A stretch of DNA of 64,000 nucleotides from Anaerolineae bacterium (GTDB taxonomy: Bacteria; Chloroflexota; Anaerolineae; DRVO01). Location: positions 23,781 to 87,780 of the forward strand of contig JABLXR010000015.1 in NCBI GenBank assembly GCA_013178015.1. Reading direction: 5' to 3'. The translations under genes and the position numbers were made by a program. Within the stretch, counting starts at the first letter, position 1, and every line of letters starts with the position of its first letter. The notes below the pieces were generated by a model that saw only the letters and a list, made by a program, of their open reading frames with translations, was not told where the DNA came from and searched no databases. This document shows, piece by piece, positions 1 to 7,625 of the stretch.

Positions 1-337
1 GAGTGCAGCCAGCTTTCAGCGCCAGCGCCAGGTACAGGCTGTCGTAGAATGTCATCCCCAGAGCGTAGGCCACCGGCCATGCTACATCGTACAGCGACTC
101 GCCAGCGTGCATCCGTAGCGGCATGCGGCGGAAGCTGACCAGAATGCCACAGGCATCTTCTGCCGCCAGTTCACCTGACCGCCACTTGCGCCACAGAACG
201 TTGCCCACCTCTGCCCAGATCAAGTCAGGGGCAAGCAAATCAGTACCATCCTGGAGCAGGCGGCGCGCTGCGTCGGAGTGCACCTCCGGCACGAACCACT
301 TCACGGCCACGCTGGCGTCAACGACGATGTCGCTCAT
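1..337 (-). CDS. vapC: VapC-type PIN-domain ribonuclease toxin (3' end beyond window)
   Basis: Reading from the ATG at 337 toward the window edge gives 112 residues of a PIN domain. The start MSDIVVDASVAVKW carries the first acidic residue (D7), WAEVGNVLW the second (E43), and YDSLYLALA the third (D99), as in Mg-dependent VapC RNases. The ATG overlaps the stop of the upstream antitoxin by 4 bases (ATGA), the usual translational coupling of toxin and antitoxin. The last residues of the domain lie outside the window. By family knowledge such toxins cleave structured RNA and are silenced by the partner; the target here cannot be told. Confidence 0.85.
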   Translation of the reverse strand, partial: MSDIVVDASVAVKWFVPEVHSDAARRLLQDGTDLLAPDLIWAEVGNVLWRKWRSGELAAEDACGILVSFRRMPLRMHAGESLYDVAWPVAYALGMTFYDSLYLALALKAGCT

Positions 338-564
338 CGCTCCCGATCGGCGCGTATGGCCTCGGCGCTGTCGCTGTACGTGGCGCCCGCCAGCCGACGC
401 TGCCATTCGTCGGATACCGCACGCGCCTCGCTCATGGTGTAGCTGGCGGCCGCCTCAAGGATTGCCTTGACCTCGCTCTGGAGAGAGCGCCCGTGGCGCC
501 GGGCGCGCTCCTTGAGACGCTCAACAATGTCGCTGTCCAGGCCCCTTACCAGCAAGTCGGTCAT
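334..564 (-). CDS. vapB: FitA/VapB-type ribbon-helix-helix antitoxin
   Basis: A 76-residue protein whose N-terminus, MTDLLVRGLDSDIVERLKER, is the short beta strand and first helix of an Arc/FitA-like ribbon-helix-helix DNA-binding domain. The C-terminal part would wrap the toxin. An ATG at 564 with AGAGGGA upstream was chosen over a longer open frame to 864, because the extension is not antitoxin-like and lies over a remnant on the other strand. It overlaps the PIN toxin start by 4 bases. The pair probably autorepresses its own promoter just upstream, as in the family; no operator was identified. Confidence 0.85.
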   Translation of the reverse strand: MTDLLVRGLDSDIVERLKERARRHGRSLQSEVKAILEAAASYTMSEARAVSDEWQRRLAGATYSDSAEAIRADRER

Positions 565-660
565 GCTTGTCCCTCTTCTTGAGCGCCCGCCGCACCAGCG
601 GGCTGCTATCACAATGATAGCAGGGGCCAGCACGCTCCGAAAGCAGCGGGCACCAGCCGG

Positions 661-861
661 TTGTGCCGCCCCCAGCCCGCGCTTCCTGAACTTGTCCAGG
701 ACAAGCTCCTCTTCGGCACCGACCACACTTTTGGCCGGCGAGACCTGCACATGCCCCATCTGGCCTACCTGAAGCAGCTCCTGGCCGAGGGTCAGATTAG
801 CCAGACGGCCCCCGACAAGATCACCGGCCTGAATGCGCTGCGCCTCCTGCGCCCGGCTTGA
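661..861 (+). pseudogene. C-terminal remnant of an amidohydrolase-family (TIM-barrel) enzyme
   Basis: About 55 residues read as the end of an amidohydrolase-2 type barrel: a strand ending in KLLFGTDHTF (the usual position of the final metal-binding or catalytic Asp), then a helix and the terminal ITGLNALRLL motif that closes these proteins. Nothing upstream in any frame continues the barrel, and there is no start or ribosome site, so this is a decayed 3' fragment between the toxin-antitoxin pair and the metallophosphoesterase gene. Chance similarity is unlikely, because both the GTD and NA-RLL signatures appear in order and at the right spacing. Confidence 0.6.
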
Positions 862-892
862 CACAGGGCCTTAGCCCGGGTCCCGCACCTGC

Positions 893-1966
893 CTACCTCC
901 AGCGGAACGGCTTGCCCAGCCGCACTACGCGCTCGGCTGGTGCGTACCATCCCTGGGGCGCGTAGTCCGATGTATGCAGATAGCACTGCACCCGAACCTC
1001 ATCGCTCCCTTCGGTGAAGGTCAGCAGCCTGCTCATGGGCACTGTCGTCTTCCAGGCGTGGTGCCGGGAGAGCGAAGCCACGTTAATGAAGGTCACGTCC
1101 CACTTGCGCTCCGCGTGCGAGCGCCCACCCTTGCGGTCGTCTGGATGGGTGTGGGTATGCCCGCCCAGCCACATGTCTATGGCGCCTGGATGCCGGGCCA
1201 GGTAGCCCTCGAAAGCCTGGGCATCGGGTCTCCCATCCACGAAGTACAGATATGAGGCTCCTTCAGGACCGCCGTCGGCGAAGTACCCGTGGTAGTGCGA
1301 ACGCCACCGGCCATTCTCGTCCCGCTCGAAGCCCTCCCAGGGCCCTGACGCCACCGTAGTCTCTTTCAGCATGTGGTGATGAGCCGAGATGATGACGCAG
1401 TCGCGGTTGGCCTCCACCGCTTCGCACCACCACCGGAACGTCTCTCCCGTGACAGCCCCGGCCGGGTAGCCCCCCTTCTCCCCCCGGCCCACGGGAGGCC
1501 CGCCGTCGTTGCGATCCCCCATCATAAGGAAGAGCAAGTTCCCCACCCGAAACGAATACCGCTCCCAGGTGCCCTGAACCGGGTACGGCCGGCGCGAGGG
1601 ATCCACTCCGGAGAACCTGGTGCTCTCACCGATCGGATCCACCCACTTGCGGAACCACCACTGGCAGGGCTCCCCCGGCCCGCTGGCGTCATGGTTGCCC
1701 AGCAGGTTATAGAAGTGCTCCCGGCGGTGCTTGCGAGCGGCGGCGAACTGCCGCACCACCTCCCGGCCTTCGTCATCCTGCGGCGGCGTCTGGCTGCCGG
1801 AGAGATCCCCCAGGTGAAGAGCGATGTCCCACTCGAAGGGAGGACTGCCCTCGGAGCCGCCGAACTCAGACTGCCGGATCGCCTCCGCCAGGCTTTCCCT
1901 TCCGTGCCGCAAGTCGGTGCCCACGTGGGCGCACCCGCTGGCCCACAACCGGAACTGCTTGGTCAC
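893..1966 (-). CDS. calcineurin-like metallophosphoesterase
   Basis: A 357-residue protein with metallophosphoesterase signatures in order: SGCAHVGTD near residue 10, LHLGDLSGS (D54), LLGNHDAS (N91-H92), ISAHHHML and LGGHTHTH near the end. These supply the two-metal site of the family. No signal peptide is visible, so a cytoplasmic location is likely. The GTG start at 1966 has AGGGG just upstream and lies six bases after the stop of the URO-D remnant, so the two were once cotranscribed. The longer open frame upstream is a shadow of that remnant. The substrate is unknown; a phosphodiester or phosphomonoester is the family expectation. Confidence 0.85.
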   Translation of the reverse strand: MTKQFRLWASGCAHVGTDLRHGRESLAEAIRQSEFGGSEGSPPFEWDIALHLGDLSGSQTPPQDDEGREVVRQFAAARKHRREHFYNLLGNHDASGPGEPCQWWFRKWVDPIGESTRFSGVDPSRRPYPVQGTWERYSFRVGNLLFLMMGDRNDGGPPVGRGEKGGYPAGAVTGETFRWWCEAVEANRDCVIISAHHHMLKETTVASGPWEGFERDENGRWRSHYHGYFADGGPEGASYLYFVDGRPDAQAFEGYLARHPGAIDMWLGGHTHTHPDDRKGGRSHAERKWDVTFINVASLSRHHAWKTTVPMSRLLTFTEGSDEVRVQCYLHTSDYAPQGWYAPAERVVRLGKPFRWR

Positions 1967-1971
1967 AGCCC

Positions 1972-2514
1972 CTACTCGAGCCAGTGGTCCCAGAACTTGG
2001 TCCTGCCCGCCTCGCTCACATGCCCCGCCAGGTCGGCTTGGGTTGCTCCCTGGGCCAGAGCCCGCTCCACTTCCTGAGCGGCCTCGATGAAGGCGAACAC
2101 CTTGCTCCGCTGCGGCTCGTGCACCAGCAGGCTCTCGACGTAGGTGAACACAGCACACGCCCCATCCGCCACCGCCTGGAAGACGAAGTCGCGCACGTCG
2201 TCGGCGGTGAGGTTCAAGTAGTGGAAGCTTCCCAGCCGCCAACCGAACGGCACCCGGCACGAATCTCGGATGATGCGAGGGTTCAGTCGGTGCGAGATGG
2301 AGGGATCGTAGTAGCTCAGGCCGATGGCCTCCAGGTAAGGCAGCTGAGCGGGTCGCAGGTCCTCCACATGTGCGCTGCGCCTGCCGGTGGTCATCCCCCG
2401 GTAGAAGCGGTCCCAGGCGGGCAGCACCAGGTCGCGCCAGAGATAGGGCGGGATGTTGCTGGCGATGTCGTCGCACATGCCAGAGCCACTGGGATTGATG
2501 ACGGCTGTCCCGCG
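1972..2514 (-). pseudogene. URO-D-like (MtaA/CmuA superfamily) protein, 5' part lost at an IS end
   Basis: The frame reads the C-terminal half of a uroporphyrinogen-decarboxylase-like protein. Recognisable pieces are AVINPSGSGMCDDIASN, the strand ending in GLSYYDPSISHRLNP, and the closing RTKFWDHWLE. The frame stays open up to the IS inverted repeat at 2515-2529 but has no credible start there, and the missing N-terminal half is not on the other side of the IS. The gene was therefore truncated by insertion plus deletion or rearrangement. The largest remaining in-frame ATG is at 2478 and would give 168 residues. Two other URO-D-like genes occur in the window at 39.3 and 49.6 kb. Confidence 0.7.
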
Positions 2515-3747
2515 AGGGCGATTGCATCTTATTGGTTTATGAGGCTAAGTAAGTAGTCCTCATTCCAGCCAGCGGCCTTGCGCTTGGCCTTGATACCGGC
2601 CTTGATGGTGGTGTCTTGCTTGAGCAGGCTCAGGGCCAGGTGGCGCATAAGGGCCAGGTTCTGGGCCCCGTTCCCGGCTCGGGCTCGGCAGCGGTCCTCG
2701 TCGAAGGCCACATCCAGCACCCAGTGCAGGCCGTTCTCGATGCTCCAGTGGGTGCGGCTGACCTTGAGGATCTTTTCGGCATCGGCCTCCAGGCTGGTGA
2801 TGTAGTAGAGGGTCTCCTCCTGCACCTTACCCTCTTGGCCCCAGGTACGCCTTTGCCGCCTCACCATGGCCAGGCTCTTTAGCCCCGCCCACCCTGCGTG
2901 TTGGCCCAGGCAGGCCAGGCACTCTTTGTCCTGGATGGCCCAGCACTCCCGTGTCTCCAGGCGGCCATGGCCCTTATCCACGCTCCTGGCATGGCTATGG
3001 GGCACGTCCTTGAAGTCAAACTCCATCGCTGTCTGGAACACATCCTCGATCTCTTCTCGCAGCCCCGGCTGGTTGTCCTTGACGGGCAGGAGGTAGTGAG
3101 CCCCGCCCTCCACGATCTGGTCCACTATGGCCCTTTGGGTCCCTATGGCATCTATAGTAATGATGCAGCCCGACAGGTCCAGCACCCGCAGCAGCTCAGG
3201 GATGGCTGCTATCTCATTGCACTTGTCCTCTACCTTCACCTGCCCCAACACCAGGCGGTTTCCTGCCGCCCAGGCACTGACCATACAAATGGCGCTCTTG
3301 CCCAGCACACCGTCCCTTGAGCCTCGCAGGCTCTTGCCATCAATGGCCACCACCTGACCCTCTGTAGCCTCCTGTACCGCCTGTACCCAACTCATGAAGC
3401 AGCGGCCAAACTCCACTGGGTCCAAAGCAGCAAACACTCGCCCAAAGGTGTCGTGGGAGGGGATGCCGTTGGGTAGCTCCAGCCAGGTGGCAAACCATTC
3501 CTTCTTGCACTCCCCAAAAAGGGCGATATCCACCCAGTTGTCGGCCCCGCAGATGGTGGCACAAAGGGTGATGGCCACGATATCCACTAGCTTGTGCCAG
3601 CGGGTGCGCTCCACCCGAGGATCGGTCAGCTCCGAGAAGTGCTCCACCAGACTCGCTCCAGCCATGACAGCCCCCTCTCCCTACATCGCTGCTCCCCACC
3701 TCCTGCAGGTTCCTTGCCTACACTAACCACTTAGATGCAATCGCCCT
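2515..3747 (-). mobile_element. ISAs1-family insertion sequence, about 1.23 kb
   Basis: The element carries one full-length transposase and is bounded by inverted repeats. The left end at 2515-2529 and the reverse complement of the right end at 3733-3747 share 15 bases, agggcgattgcatct, followed by an imperfect extension. The transposase stop codon starts at the inner edge of the left repeat. Size and single-ORF layout fit ISAs1. The bases outside the two ends (ctgtcccgcg and accgggggaa) do not form the 8-10 base target duplication expected for the family, so one flank has probably been rearranged since insertion. Confidence 0.85.
2529..3665 (-). CDS. ISAs1-family DDE transposase
   Basis: A 378-residue transposase of the ISAs1 type. 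The N-terminal DUF4338-like segment begins MAGASLVEHFSELTDPRVER and includes GIPSHDTFGRVF. The DDE catalytic core follows, with VVAIDGKSLRGS (first Asp), CIITIDAIGTQ (second Asp) and the C-terminal THWSIENGLHWVLDVAFDED (Glu). The length is normal and no frameshift was seen, so the gene may still be active. The ATG is at 3665, about 80 bases inside the right inverted repeat. Its product would excise and reinsert the element. Confidence 0.93.
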   Translation of the reverse strand: MAGASLVEHFSELTDPRVERTRWHKLVDIVAITLCATICGADNWVDIALFGECKKEWFATWLELPNGIPSHDTFGRVFAALDPVEFGRCFMSWVQAVQEATEGQVVAIDGKSLRGSRDGVLGKSAICMVSAWAAGNRLVLGQVKVEDKCNEIAAIPELLRVLDLSGCIITIDAIGTQRAIVDQIVEGGAHYLLPVKDNQPGLREEIEDVFQTAMEFDFKDVPHSHARSVDKGHGRLETRECWAIQDKECLACLGQHAGWAGLKSLAMVRRQRRTWGQEGKVQEETLYYITSLEADAEKILKVSRTHWSIENGLHWVLDVAFDEDRCRARAGNGAQNLALMRHLALSLLKQDTTIKAGIKAKRKAAGWNEDYLLSLINQ

Positions 3748-4143
3748 ACCGGGGGAACCGGCCAGGATGAGAAGACGAGTGATGGCTCCGGGCTGAACCC
3801 CAGAGCTGGATGCGGCGAAGCCGGCCTTTCGGCCAGCTGACAGAGACAAGCGATGGCGTTCTGGCAGGCTGAGCCCCGCCTCGAGGAGGTCGCGCTCCCA
3901 GACGCGGCGGCACTCCGACCGAGAACGTCTGCTGCTGGGGCCTTCTCGCACCTCGGCGCACGAACTCCTCGGGGGGTTACTGGTCCCCGGACCGGGGGGG
4001 AGACCAGGGCGGGCCGTTCGCTCTCCTCAGAGCAGGCTCTTGGCCGGCGCCCCTCGACCGTAAGCTCTCACGGCTCCTGCCGACGGGCGGCGCAGGCCAA
4101 GCGCGGCAGGGACGGCGGAGCGAAGGCCCGGCGTGGAATCGGG
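3748..4143. other. gene-free stretch with two dispersed-repeat copies
   Basis: No credible gene was found between the IS and the GH4 stop. Positions 3785-3838 hold one copy of the repeat that reads gctccgggctgaacccc followed by a GAAGCCGGC/GCCGGC hairpin; related copies lie at 20.3 and 22.6-22.8 kb. Positions 3953-3976 hold an inverted copy of the gaggagttcg palindrome family. The rest is GC-rich and shows nothing recognisable. Confidence 0.6.
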
Positions 4144-5502
4144 CTACTGCCGGAACTGGGGCAGGTACTCCGCCTGTACCTCCAGCATCTCCTCCATCAT
4201 CGCCTTGGCCTGGTCCATGTCGTTGACCATGGGATCCAGCAGCAGCGCCTGCAGCAGCAGCTCCCTGCTGCCCAGCACCCCTGCGTCCACCGCCAGAGAA
4301 GCCACGGTCAACTGGGTACGACACAGGGAAGCGATGGGCTCGGGCAGCGATCCCACTCCCACGCCCCGGATGCCGAAGCGGCTGGCCACCGCCGGCACTT
4401 CGACTATGGCACCGTCGGGCAGATTGGCGATGTAGCCCTCGTTGGGGATGTCCACCGCCACTTCGTAGGTATTGCGGTTGTGCAGCATGGCGTCAATGAT
4501 GGGGATGGCCCGCTCCCCGGAGCCGGACCTGATGCGGCCCCACAGTTCCCCTCCCGCGGCCATGGCTTCGATCTGTTGCCACATCCGGTCCCGGCCCTGC
4601 TCGGCCTTGTCCCAGTCATAGAGGTGGAGGCCGTACTTCTCCCAGGGCTTAGTCTGCGGATCGTGGGTCCAGTGAGTGTACTCGGCCAGGTGCCCGTCTC
4701 CAGTGGCGGGACAGACGCCGAAAGCGTCGTAGATGCGGCGGGTGAGGGGCTGGAAGTCAGCCGGCAGTTCGGCCAGGCGACGGGCGAACAGGGGATAGAG
4801 GTCCTCGCCCGTCCGCTTGTCGCGGATGTCGAGCATGAAGGTGAAGTGGTTGATGCCGGCCGCCTTGATGTCTAGCAGATCGTGTGCCTGACGGCCTAGG
4901 CCGTACAGCCCCCATTCGCCGCCCACCGGGCGCTCCAGGCCCAGGTCCTCCGCCAAGGCGAAGGCGACGATGGCGTAGCCCATGCCGATCTGGTGGCATA
5001 GGCCAGCGGCCTTGATCTTGGAGTAGCGGCTAGCCACCAGGGTCATGCGGGGCACCGGGTTGGTGAAGTTCAGGAGCCAGGCATCGGGGCAGAGCTTCTC
5101 CATGTCGCGGCAGATGTCCAGGATCATGGGAGCATTGCGGGCCGTGTGGAAGGCGGCTCCTGGGCCGCCGTTCTCCCCCAGGGGCTGGCGAACGCCGCAT
5201 CGAGCGGGGATCTCCCAGTCCTGGCGCCAGAGCTTCTCCCGGTTCACCGCGATGGAGGTGATCACGAATTGGGCGTCGGGGAGCACCTCTCTGCGATCGG
5301 TGGCGGCCTGGATGGTCATGCCGGCGTCCCATTCGCGGTTGGCCCGCTCCGCCAGCTTGGCGATCAGCTCCAGCCCCTGGGCGTTGAGGTCGCACAGGGC
5401 GACGGTGCTGCCCGAGAGCGAGCGGCACTGCAGTATGTCGCTCAGGATGGCAGGCCCGAAGGAGGCGCTGCCGGCGCCGATGATGACGATCTTGGTTTGC
5501 AT
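4144..5502 (-). CDS. glycoside hydrolase family 4 (NAD- and Mn-dependent alpha-glycosidase)
   Basis: A 452-residue GH4 protein. It opens with a Rossmann motif, IVIIGAGSASFGPAI, and an acidic strand end, CDLN (residues 37-40). It has FTNPVP at 146-151, the metal-binding Cys-His pair in GLCHQIG (C169, H170) and GINHFTF (H219). By family knowledge these enzymes oxidise C3 of the sugar with NAD and eliminate the aglycon, acting in the cytoplasm on imported oligosaccharides; alpha-galactosidase or alpha-galacturonidase subtypes are possible. ATG 5502 was chosen because 32 extra upstream codons are repeat sequence. It follows the ABC permeases on the same strand and probably digests the sugar they import. 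Confidence 0.88.
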   Translation of the reverse strand: MQTKIVIIGAGSASFGPAILSDILQCRSLSGSTVALCDLNAQGLELIAKLAERANREWDAGMTIQAATDRREVLPDAQFVITSIAVNREKLWRQDWEIPARCGVRQPLGENGGPGAAFHTARNAPMILDICRDMEKLCPDAWLLNFTNPVPRMTLVASRYSKIKAAGLCHQIGMGYAIVAFALAEDLGLERPVGGEWGLYGLGRQAHDLLDIKAAGINHFTFMLDIRDKRTGEDLYPLFARRLAELPADFQPLTRRIYDAFGVCPATGDGHLAEYTHWTHDPQTKPWEKYGLHLYDWDKAEQGRDRMWQQIEAMAAGGELWGRIRSGSGERAIPIIDAMLHNRNTYEVAVDIPNEGYIANLPDGAIVEVPAVASRFGIRGVGVGSLPEPIASLCRTQLTVASLAVDAGVLGSRELLLQALLLDPMVNDMDQAKAMMEEMLEVQAEYLPQFRQ

Positions 5503-5515
5503 GCCTGCCTCCGCG

Positions 5516-5632
5516 CAGATGACCAGTGACGAGTGACACGTGACAAGGGATGGGCGAGGGCTGCTCGCTGCCAGATGCGTGAACCGGACCCCACTCATGT
5601 TCTCTGGTCACGCGTCACTCGTCACGCGTCAG
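5516..5632. repeat. paired inverted tracts of a GTGACG/CGTCAC heptamer-like repeat
   Basis: In the gap between the GH4 and permease genes, 5517-5541 reads as accagtgacgagtgacacgt on the plus strand. 5607-5632 reads as the near reverse complement, ggtcacgcgtcactcgtcac. The arms are built of short degenerate units and could fold into a long imperfect hairpin in the polycistronic mRNA. Comparable tracts occur at 57.4-57.7 kb. Confidence 0.6.
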
Positions 5633-6517
5633 CTATCCCTTCACCCCCGTTATCACGATGCCCTGGATGTACGAGCGTTGGGCAATGAAGAACAGGACGA
5701 GCACTGGTACCGTCATGAGCACCGACACGGCCATCATGGACTCCCACCGTATGGCTCGCGAGCCGGGCCCCGCCTGGAAAGCCCGCAGCCCCAGGGCCAG
5801 GGGGAACTTCTCCATCTTGTTGAGGTAGATTAGAGGTCCCATGAAGGCGTTCCACATGCCGCTGAAGGAGAAAATGGCCGTCACTCCCAGGGCCGGCCGG
5901 GCCAGGGGGGCGATGATACGGAAGAAGAGCCCGAAGGGGCCACAGCCGTCTATCTTGGCCGCATCGTCCATTTCCCTGGGGATGGTGGCAAAGAACTGGC
6001 GCAGCAGGAAGATGTAGTAGGCCTCGCCGAAGTAGGCGGGCACTATCAGGGGCAGGAAGGTGTTCACCCAGCGCAGCTTGGAGAATATGATGAACAGGGG
6101 AATCATGGTCACCTGGCCCGGTATCATCATGGTAGCCAGGATGAGGAAGAACAGCGGCCGGCGGCCACGGAACCGCAGCCGAGCGAAGGGATAGGCCACC
6201 ACGGCGCTGCTTATCACTGTGCCCACCATGACCAGGGTGCTGAGCACAATGGAGTTCTTGAGGAAGACCAGCACCGACACGGGCAGGGAAGTGATGGCCC
6301 TCGGATAGTTGGCCCATACCAGACGGCTCGGTGCCCACTTGATGGGATAGGTCACCACCTCATCGGGCGGCTTCAGCGAGGTGGTCACCATCCAGTAGAA
6401 GGGAAACATGATGACCACGGCGCCGGTGATGATGATCAGGTAGAGCACCGCCTTGCCCACCAGCGTCGTCGCCTTCCAGGACGTTCGCCTGGAGGCGGCA
6501 ACCGAGACTGAGGCCAT
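5633..6517 (-). CDS. carbohydrate ABC transporter permease, MalG type
   Basis: A 294-residue inner-membrane permease with six predicted hydrophobic segments. The N-terminal helix is VLYLIIITGAVVIMFPFYW, and the EAA loop that contacts the ATPase reads IPREMDDAAKIDGCG. The C-terminus QRSYIQGIVITGVKG is the standard MalG-like ending. Its ATG overlaps the stop of the upstream permease by one base (TGATG), so the two are coupled. It is the third gene of the SBP-MalF-MalG-GH4 operon. No ATPase gene is linked, so a shared MsiK/UgpC-type ATPase elsewhere must energise it (inference). Confidence 0.93.
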   Translation of the reverse strand: MASVSVAASRRTSWKATTLVGKAVLYLIIITGAVVIMFPFYWMVTTSLKPPDEVVTYPIKWAPSRLVWANYPRAITSLPVSVLVFLKNSIVLSTLVMVGTVISSAVVAYPFARLRFRGRRPLFFLILATMMIPGQVTMIPLFIIFSKLRWVNTFLPLIVPAYFGEAYYIFLLRQFFATIPREMDDAAKIDGCGPFGLFFRIIAPLARPALGVTAIFSFSGMWNAFMGPLIYLNKMEKFPLALGLRAFQAGPGSRAIRWESMMAVSVLMTVPVLVLFFIAQRSYIQGIVITGVKG

Positions 6518-7506
6518 CACTCGCCTCCCGCAATACCAGCTTCGTAGTAAACCCAGGCTGCGGACGATCGGAAGATCAGCACAGTGAAGAACATGATGAT
6601 GATGAAGTAGATCCAGGCCAAAGCGCTGGCGTAGCCCATGCGAAACTGCTGGAAGGCCAGGTTGAACAGGTAAAGCACGTACATCATGGTCGAGTTGTTC
6701 GGCCCGCCCTGCGTCATTACGTAGGTGTTGGTGAAGACCTGAAAGGACCCAATGATACCGGTGATGAGGACAAAGAAGATGGTGGGGCTCACCATCGGTA
6801 TGGTGATGTGCCGAAACCGGGGCCACAGCCCGGCTCCGTCTACCTTGGCCGCGTCGAACAGCTCGGTGGGGATGCCTTGGAGTCCGGCCAAGAAGATCAG
6901 CATGGGCCCACCTGCCCCCCACAGGCTCATGATGATCAGCGCCGGCTTGGCCCACCTCTCCTCGTATAGCCACGCGGGCCCCTCGATGCCGACGACGGCG
7001 AGCACGTTGTTGAGGACCCCGAACTCCTTGTTGAAGATGAGGATCCACAAGAGCGACACCGCCACGCCGGGGATGATAGAGGGCAAGTAGTAGATGGTGC
7101 GCCAGACGCCTCGTCCGACGACGTCCTGGTTCAGCATGAGGGCGATAGCGAAGCCGACGACGATGCCCAGGGGGACGCTAATGAACACGTAATAAGAGGT
7201 GTTGTAGAGCGTCTTCCAGAAAAGAGAGGTCACCTCATCGAAGGAGAAGAGGTTGCGGTAGTTGAGCAGCCCCACGTAGACCGGGGGCCTCAGCATGCTA
7301 GCTTCGGTGAGGCTGAGATAGAGCGAGTAAAGCATCGGCCCGGCGATGAAGGCGACGAAGCCAAAGATCCAGGGCAAGACGAAGAGCCAGGAGACCAGCT
7401 CCTCCTGCTGCAGCAGAGTCAGCCTGCGGCCGGCGAACCCCCCGCGCCGCGCCTCTTGCCCTGCACGCCGGGGAATCCCCGCGCGCACCGGCTCGGTTAC
7501 ACCCAT
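6517..7506 (-). CDS. carbohydrate ABC transporter permease, MalF type
   Basis: A 329-residue permease. The first membrane helix is SWLFVLPWIFGFVAFIAGP, and the ATPase-contacting EAA loop reads PTELFDAAKVDGAGLWPRF. The end is FRSSAAWVYYEAG, as in MalF/UgpA-like sugar permeases. The ATG at 7506 is preceded by GGAGGGAG five bases upstream and was preferred to the ORF-maximal start at 7539. It lies downstream of the binding protein and upstream of the second permease, and heterodimerises with the latter by family rule. The substrate is not determinable from sequence; the GH4 gene suggests an alpha-linked oligosaccharide. Confidence 0.93.
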   Translation of the reverse strand: MGVTEPVRAGIPRRAGQEARRGGFAGRRLTLLQQEELVSWLFVLPWIFGFVAFIAGPMLYSLYLSLTEASMLRPPVYVGLLNYRNLFSFDEVTSLFWKTLYNTSYYVFISVPLGIVVGFAIALMLNQDVVGRGVWRTIYYLPSIIPGVAVSLLWILIFNKEFGVLNNVLAVVGIEGPAWLYEERWAKPALIIMSLWGAGGPMLIFLAGLQGIPTELFDAAKVDGAGLWPRFRHITIPMVSPTIFFVLITGIIGSFQVFTNTYVMTQGGPNNSTMMYVLYLFNLAFQQFRMGYASALAWIYFIIIMFFTVLIFRSSAAWVYYEAGIAGGE

Positions 7507-7625
7507 ATAGCTCCCTCCGGCCAGCCTCGATCGGACCAACCGAGCAGCGTCGCCGCCTGCGGCGGGGTCGGTGGGCCGCGCCGCCTTGCGGGGACGCAGC
7601 CCACCGACGGCCTGTTCGCCCGCGT

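Noticed and set aside
334..864. A 176-codon open frame over the antitoxin
   Set aside because: Only the last 76 codons look like an antitoxin; the rest is antisense to the amidohydrolase remnant and spacer.
893..2527. 544-codon minus-strand ORF
   Set aside because: Codons before 1966 are out of frame with the URO-D remnant that occupies the same bases.
5633..7048. Upstream extension of the MalG-type permease
   Set aside because: The extension is a shadow of the MalF-type gene on the same strand; ATG 6517 has the right family start.
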